A stretch of 8,986 nucleotides of DNA, from positions 1-8,986 of the forward strand of contig CAMFLN010000074.1 of the NCBI GenBank assembly GCA_945957305.1. Reading direction: 5' to 3'. Of the stretch, positions 7,098 to 8,986 are shown piece by piece (positions within the stretch are counted from its first letter, which is position 1; every line of letters starts with the position of its first letter). A program made the position numbers and the translations under genes. Origin of the DNA: an uncultured Planctomycetaceae bacterium (GTDB taxonomy: Bacteria; Planctomycetota; Planctomycetia; Pirellulales; JACPPG01). Below the pieces are notes generated by a model that saw only the letters and a list, made by a program, of their open reading frames with translations, was not told where the DNA came from and searched no databases.

Positions 7098-8986
7098 ATG
7101 CAGATGAGCCAGCGCCCCGATCGACCTGCCCTGTGCGGCAAACTTGCCCTGGCCCTGGCCGTACTGTTGTGCCTGGCGCCGCGCGCTCCAGGCGCGCGGA
7201 TCATGATGAAGGACGGCCGCATCATCACCGGCAATGTCGTCGAGTTGGTCAGTATTTCCAACAAGCCGCTCAAGCCAAAGGCCGAGGGTGCGCCGACACC
7301 GAAGGAGATCGTGTTATGTGACGACGGGCTGCGTCGGACTTACGTCTTTCAGCGCCAGATTGAAAGCGTCCTGGAAGGGAATGCCGGCGAGCCGCCCGAG
7401 AAATTCGTCATGAAAAACCAGCCGGTCGTGCGCGACGGGGGCCGCCGCATCCAGGCGCTCGGCCCGATGAAAAACGTCACCCCCTTCGACGAATGGGGGC
7501 GCCGCAAGCTGGAGATGTCGACCGACAAACGCCCCGTGACAATCTTCCAGGGCATCAGCGAGATCACACCGACCTGGACGCGCGTCGAAGGGCTGAGTCT
7601 GCGCGATGCGACTCCCTATCAATGGGATCAACGGCTGGCGACGACGTCGCTGCCCCATGAGTTGCTGGCCAAGATTCTGGCGCGACAGATCAATCCCAAG
7701 GTTGTCGATCAGCGACTGAAGATCGTCCGGCTGTACTTGCAGATGGACCGCTATCAAGAAGCACAGGCGGAACTGGCGCAGGTCATCAAGGACTTTCCCG
7801 AGCACGAGGCGCAGTTTGCCCGTACCGAGCGCGAACTGGCCCAACGGGCCGCACAAAGGATGCTGGCCGAAATCACCCTGCGACGGCAAGCCGGACAGCA
7901 TCAGTTTGCCATGCAGTGGCTGCAAAACTTCCCGCACGACGGCGTTGCCGGCGAGATTCTGCAAAAGGTCAAGCAGTCGCTCGAAGAATATCAATCCGAT
8001 TTCGCACGCGGCAAGAACATCGTCGCCAAGATCGACGAATACCTCGCCGCGATCAACGATACCAAGCTGCGCGAAAAGATCCGGCCTATTCGCGACGAGA
8101 TCGTCGACGAACTGAACCTGAATACGCTCGATCGTATGACCGCCTTCGAGCAGGCCATCGATGACGAGGGAATGCCGGCAGAAGAAAAGCTCTCCCTGGC
8201 CATCAGCGGCTGGCTGATGGGAAGCAACCAGTCGGTGCGCAAACTGACCGTCGCAACCTCGCTCTTTACGGTGCGCAATAAAGTGCGTCAGTATGTCGAA
8301 GAGCCCATGAAACCGGCGCGCGATCAAATCCTGGAAAGTCTGGAGTCCGAAGAAGGAGCTACCGTCGAGTATGTCGCCAATCTGTTCGCGAATATGTTGC
8401 CCACGCGACAGACGCCCGAGCCTGACACAAAAACGCCGGGCTTCTACGAGTTGAGCCTCGACAGCGTCAATGACGAACCGCCGGTCAAATACTACGTCCA
8501 GCTTCCGCCCGAATATGACCCGCATCGCCTTTACCCGACGGTCGTCACTTTGCATGGCAGCAGTTCCAGTCCCCAAGAGCAGATCGATTGGTGGGCCGGA
8601 ACGCGCCTGGCTGACGGTGGTCGAGGAGGCCAGGCCGGACGCAACGGCTACATCGTGATCGCGCCGGCCTGGGGGCGAGTTCAGCAAAGCGCTTACGGCT
8701 ACACGCTCGAAGAGCACATGGCGGTCCTGCATTCGCTGCGCGATGCGTGCCGGCGCTTTGCCATCGACACGGATCGAGTCTTTCTGTCCGGGCACTCGAT
8801 GGGAGGAGACGCTGCCTGGGACATTGGCCTGGCGCATCCTGACCTGTGGGCCGGCGTGATTCCCGTCGTCGCGTCAGGTGATCGCTACGTCAAGCATTAC
8901 TGGAAGGAAGGAAAATACGTTCCGCTGTACGTCATCGAAGGCGAGATGGATGGGGTTATAACCGCCGCTCGCCTGTCGGTTCAGGA
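7098..8986 (+). CDS. Secreted alpha/beta hydrolase (esterase/peptidase-like) with long N-terminal extension, partial
   Basis: The frame is open from 7098 to the window end (629 codons; C-terminus missing). Residues about 14-33 form a signal peptide (KLALALAVLLCLAPRAPGA). A short beta-rich segment with KDGRIITGNV follows (about 37-90). Residues about 190-440 are mostly helical, including a TPR-like stretch (RLKIVRLYLQMDRYQEAQAE, from about 205). The C-terminal domain from about 449 is an alpha/beta hydrolase: LHGSSSS at 485-491 (oxyanion-hole region, His486), nucleophile elbow GHSMGG with Ser567, and EGEMD with Asp618 as the probable catalytic acid. The catalytic His should lie just past the window. 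The layout recalls predicted peptidases/PHB-depolymerase-like esterases (COG4099 type), which are usually much shorter. Starts ATG 7098 and ATG 7104 are in frame; neither has a strong ribosome binding site. Its substrate is unknown, but export suggests an extracytoplasmic ester or peptide. Confidence 0.88.
   Translation, partial: MQMSQRPDRPALCGKLALALAVLLCLAPRAPGARIMMKDGRIITGNVVELVSISNKPLKPKAEGAPTPKEIVLCDDGLRRTYVFQRQIESVLEGNAGEPPEKFVMKNQPVVRDGGRRIQALGPMKNVTPFDEWGRRKLEMSTDKRPVTIFQGISEITPTWTRVEGLSLRDATPYQWDQRLATTSLPHELLAKILARQINPKVVDQRLKIVRLYLQMDRYQEAQAELAQVIKDFPEHEAQFARTERELAQRAAQRMLAEITLRRQAGQHQFAMQWLQNFPHDGVAGEILQKVKQSLEEYQSDFARGKNIVAKIDEYLAAINDTKLREKIRPIRDEIVDELNLNTLDRMTAFEQAIDDEGMPAEEKLSLAISGWLMGSNQSVRKLTVATSLFTVRNKVRQYVEEPMKPARDQILESLESEEGATVEYVANLFANMLPTRQTPEPDTKTPGFYELSLDSVNDEPPVKYYVQLPPEYDPHRLYPTVVTLHGSSSSPQEQIDWWAGTRLADGGRGGQAGRNGYIVIAPAWGRVQQSAYGYTLEEHMAVLHSLRDACRRFAIDTDRVFLSGHSMGGDAAWDIGLAHPDLWAGVIPVVASGDRYVKHYWKEGKYVPLYVIEGEMDGVITAARLSVQ

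Noticed and set aside
7314..8837. A 507-codon minus-strand open frame, longest in the region.
   Set aside because: It is antisense to the plus-strand hydrolase, whose frame has a signal peptide and GHSMGG; the minus frame shows no recognisable domain. High GC makes such long shadows common.

Overview
The window looks like chromosomal DNA from a planctomycete, most likely of the Pirellulales type. This is inferred from gene content: secreted PQQ-type beta-propeller protein carrying the WPQFRGPDG motif, a secreted 24-residue leucine-rich-repeat protein, an SMP-30/gluconolactonase, weak ribosome binding sites, moderately high GC, and a 23S rRNA gene with no 16S beside it. No database search was possible, so the taxonomy is a judgement.

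Layout. Positions 1-1437 hold the 5' half of a 23S rRNA gene on the minus strand; its 3' half and any 5S lie outside. Positions 1438-2296 contain no convincing gene. They carry what looks like a dedicated rRNA leader: a sigma70-type promoter (TTGACA, 17 nt, TATACT, minus strand, 2038-2010), a boxA-like antitermination element (1758-1744), and a small degenerate 15-bp tandem repeat. No 16S or tRNA gene lies between this promoter and the 23S. Next comes a minus-strand SMP-30/gluconolactonase-like gene (3268-2297). It is divergent from a plus-strand secreted leucine-rich-repeat protein (3506-4918), and an 81-bp inverted-repeat element lies between the two. The LRR gene ends inside a 159-bp element with perfect 20-bp terminal inverted repeats (4914-5072), which supplies its stop codon. 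A secreted PQQ-like beta-propeller protein follows (5207-6475). A small two-helix membrane protein on the minus strand (6769 or 6754 to 6506) converges on it. After a 328-bp gap, a plus-strand secreted alpha/beta hydrolase with a long N-terminal extension runs off the window end (7098-8986).

The protein genes do not form an evident operon. Directions alternate, gaps are wide, and each gene probably has its own promoter. Three of the five are predicted to be exported (LRR, PQQ propeller, hydrolase), which is common in planctomycetes but does not establish a shared pathway. I see no defence system, CRISPR array, prophage or secondary-metabolite cluster. The most notable items are the self-contained rRNA-style control region of the unlinked 23S gene and the two structured inverted-repeat elements.
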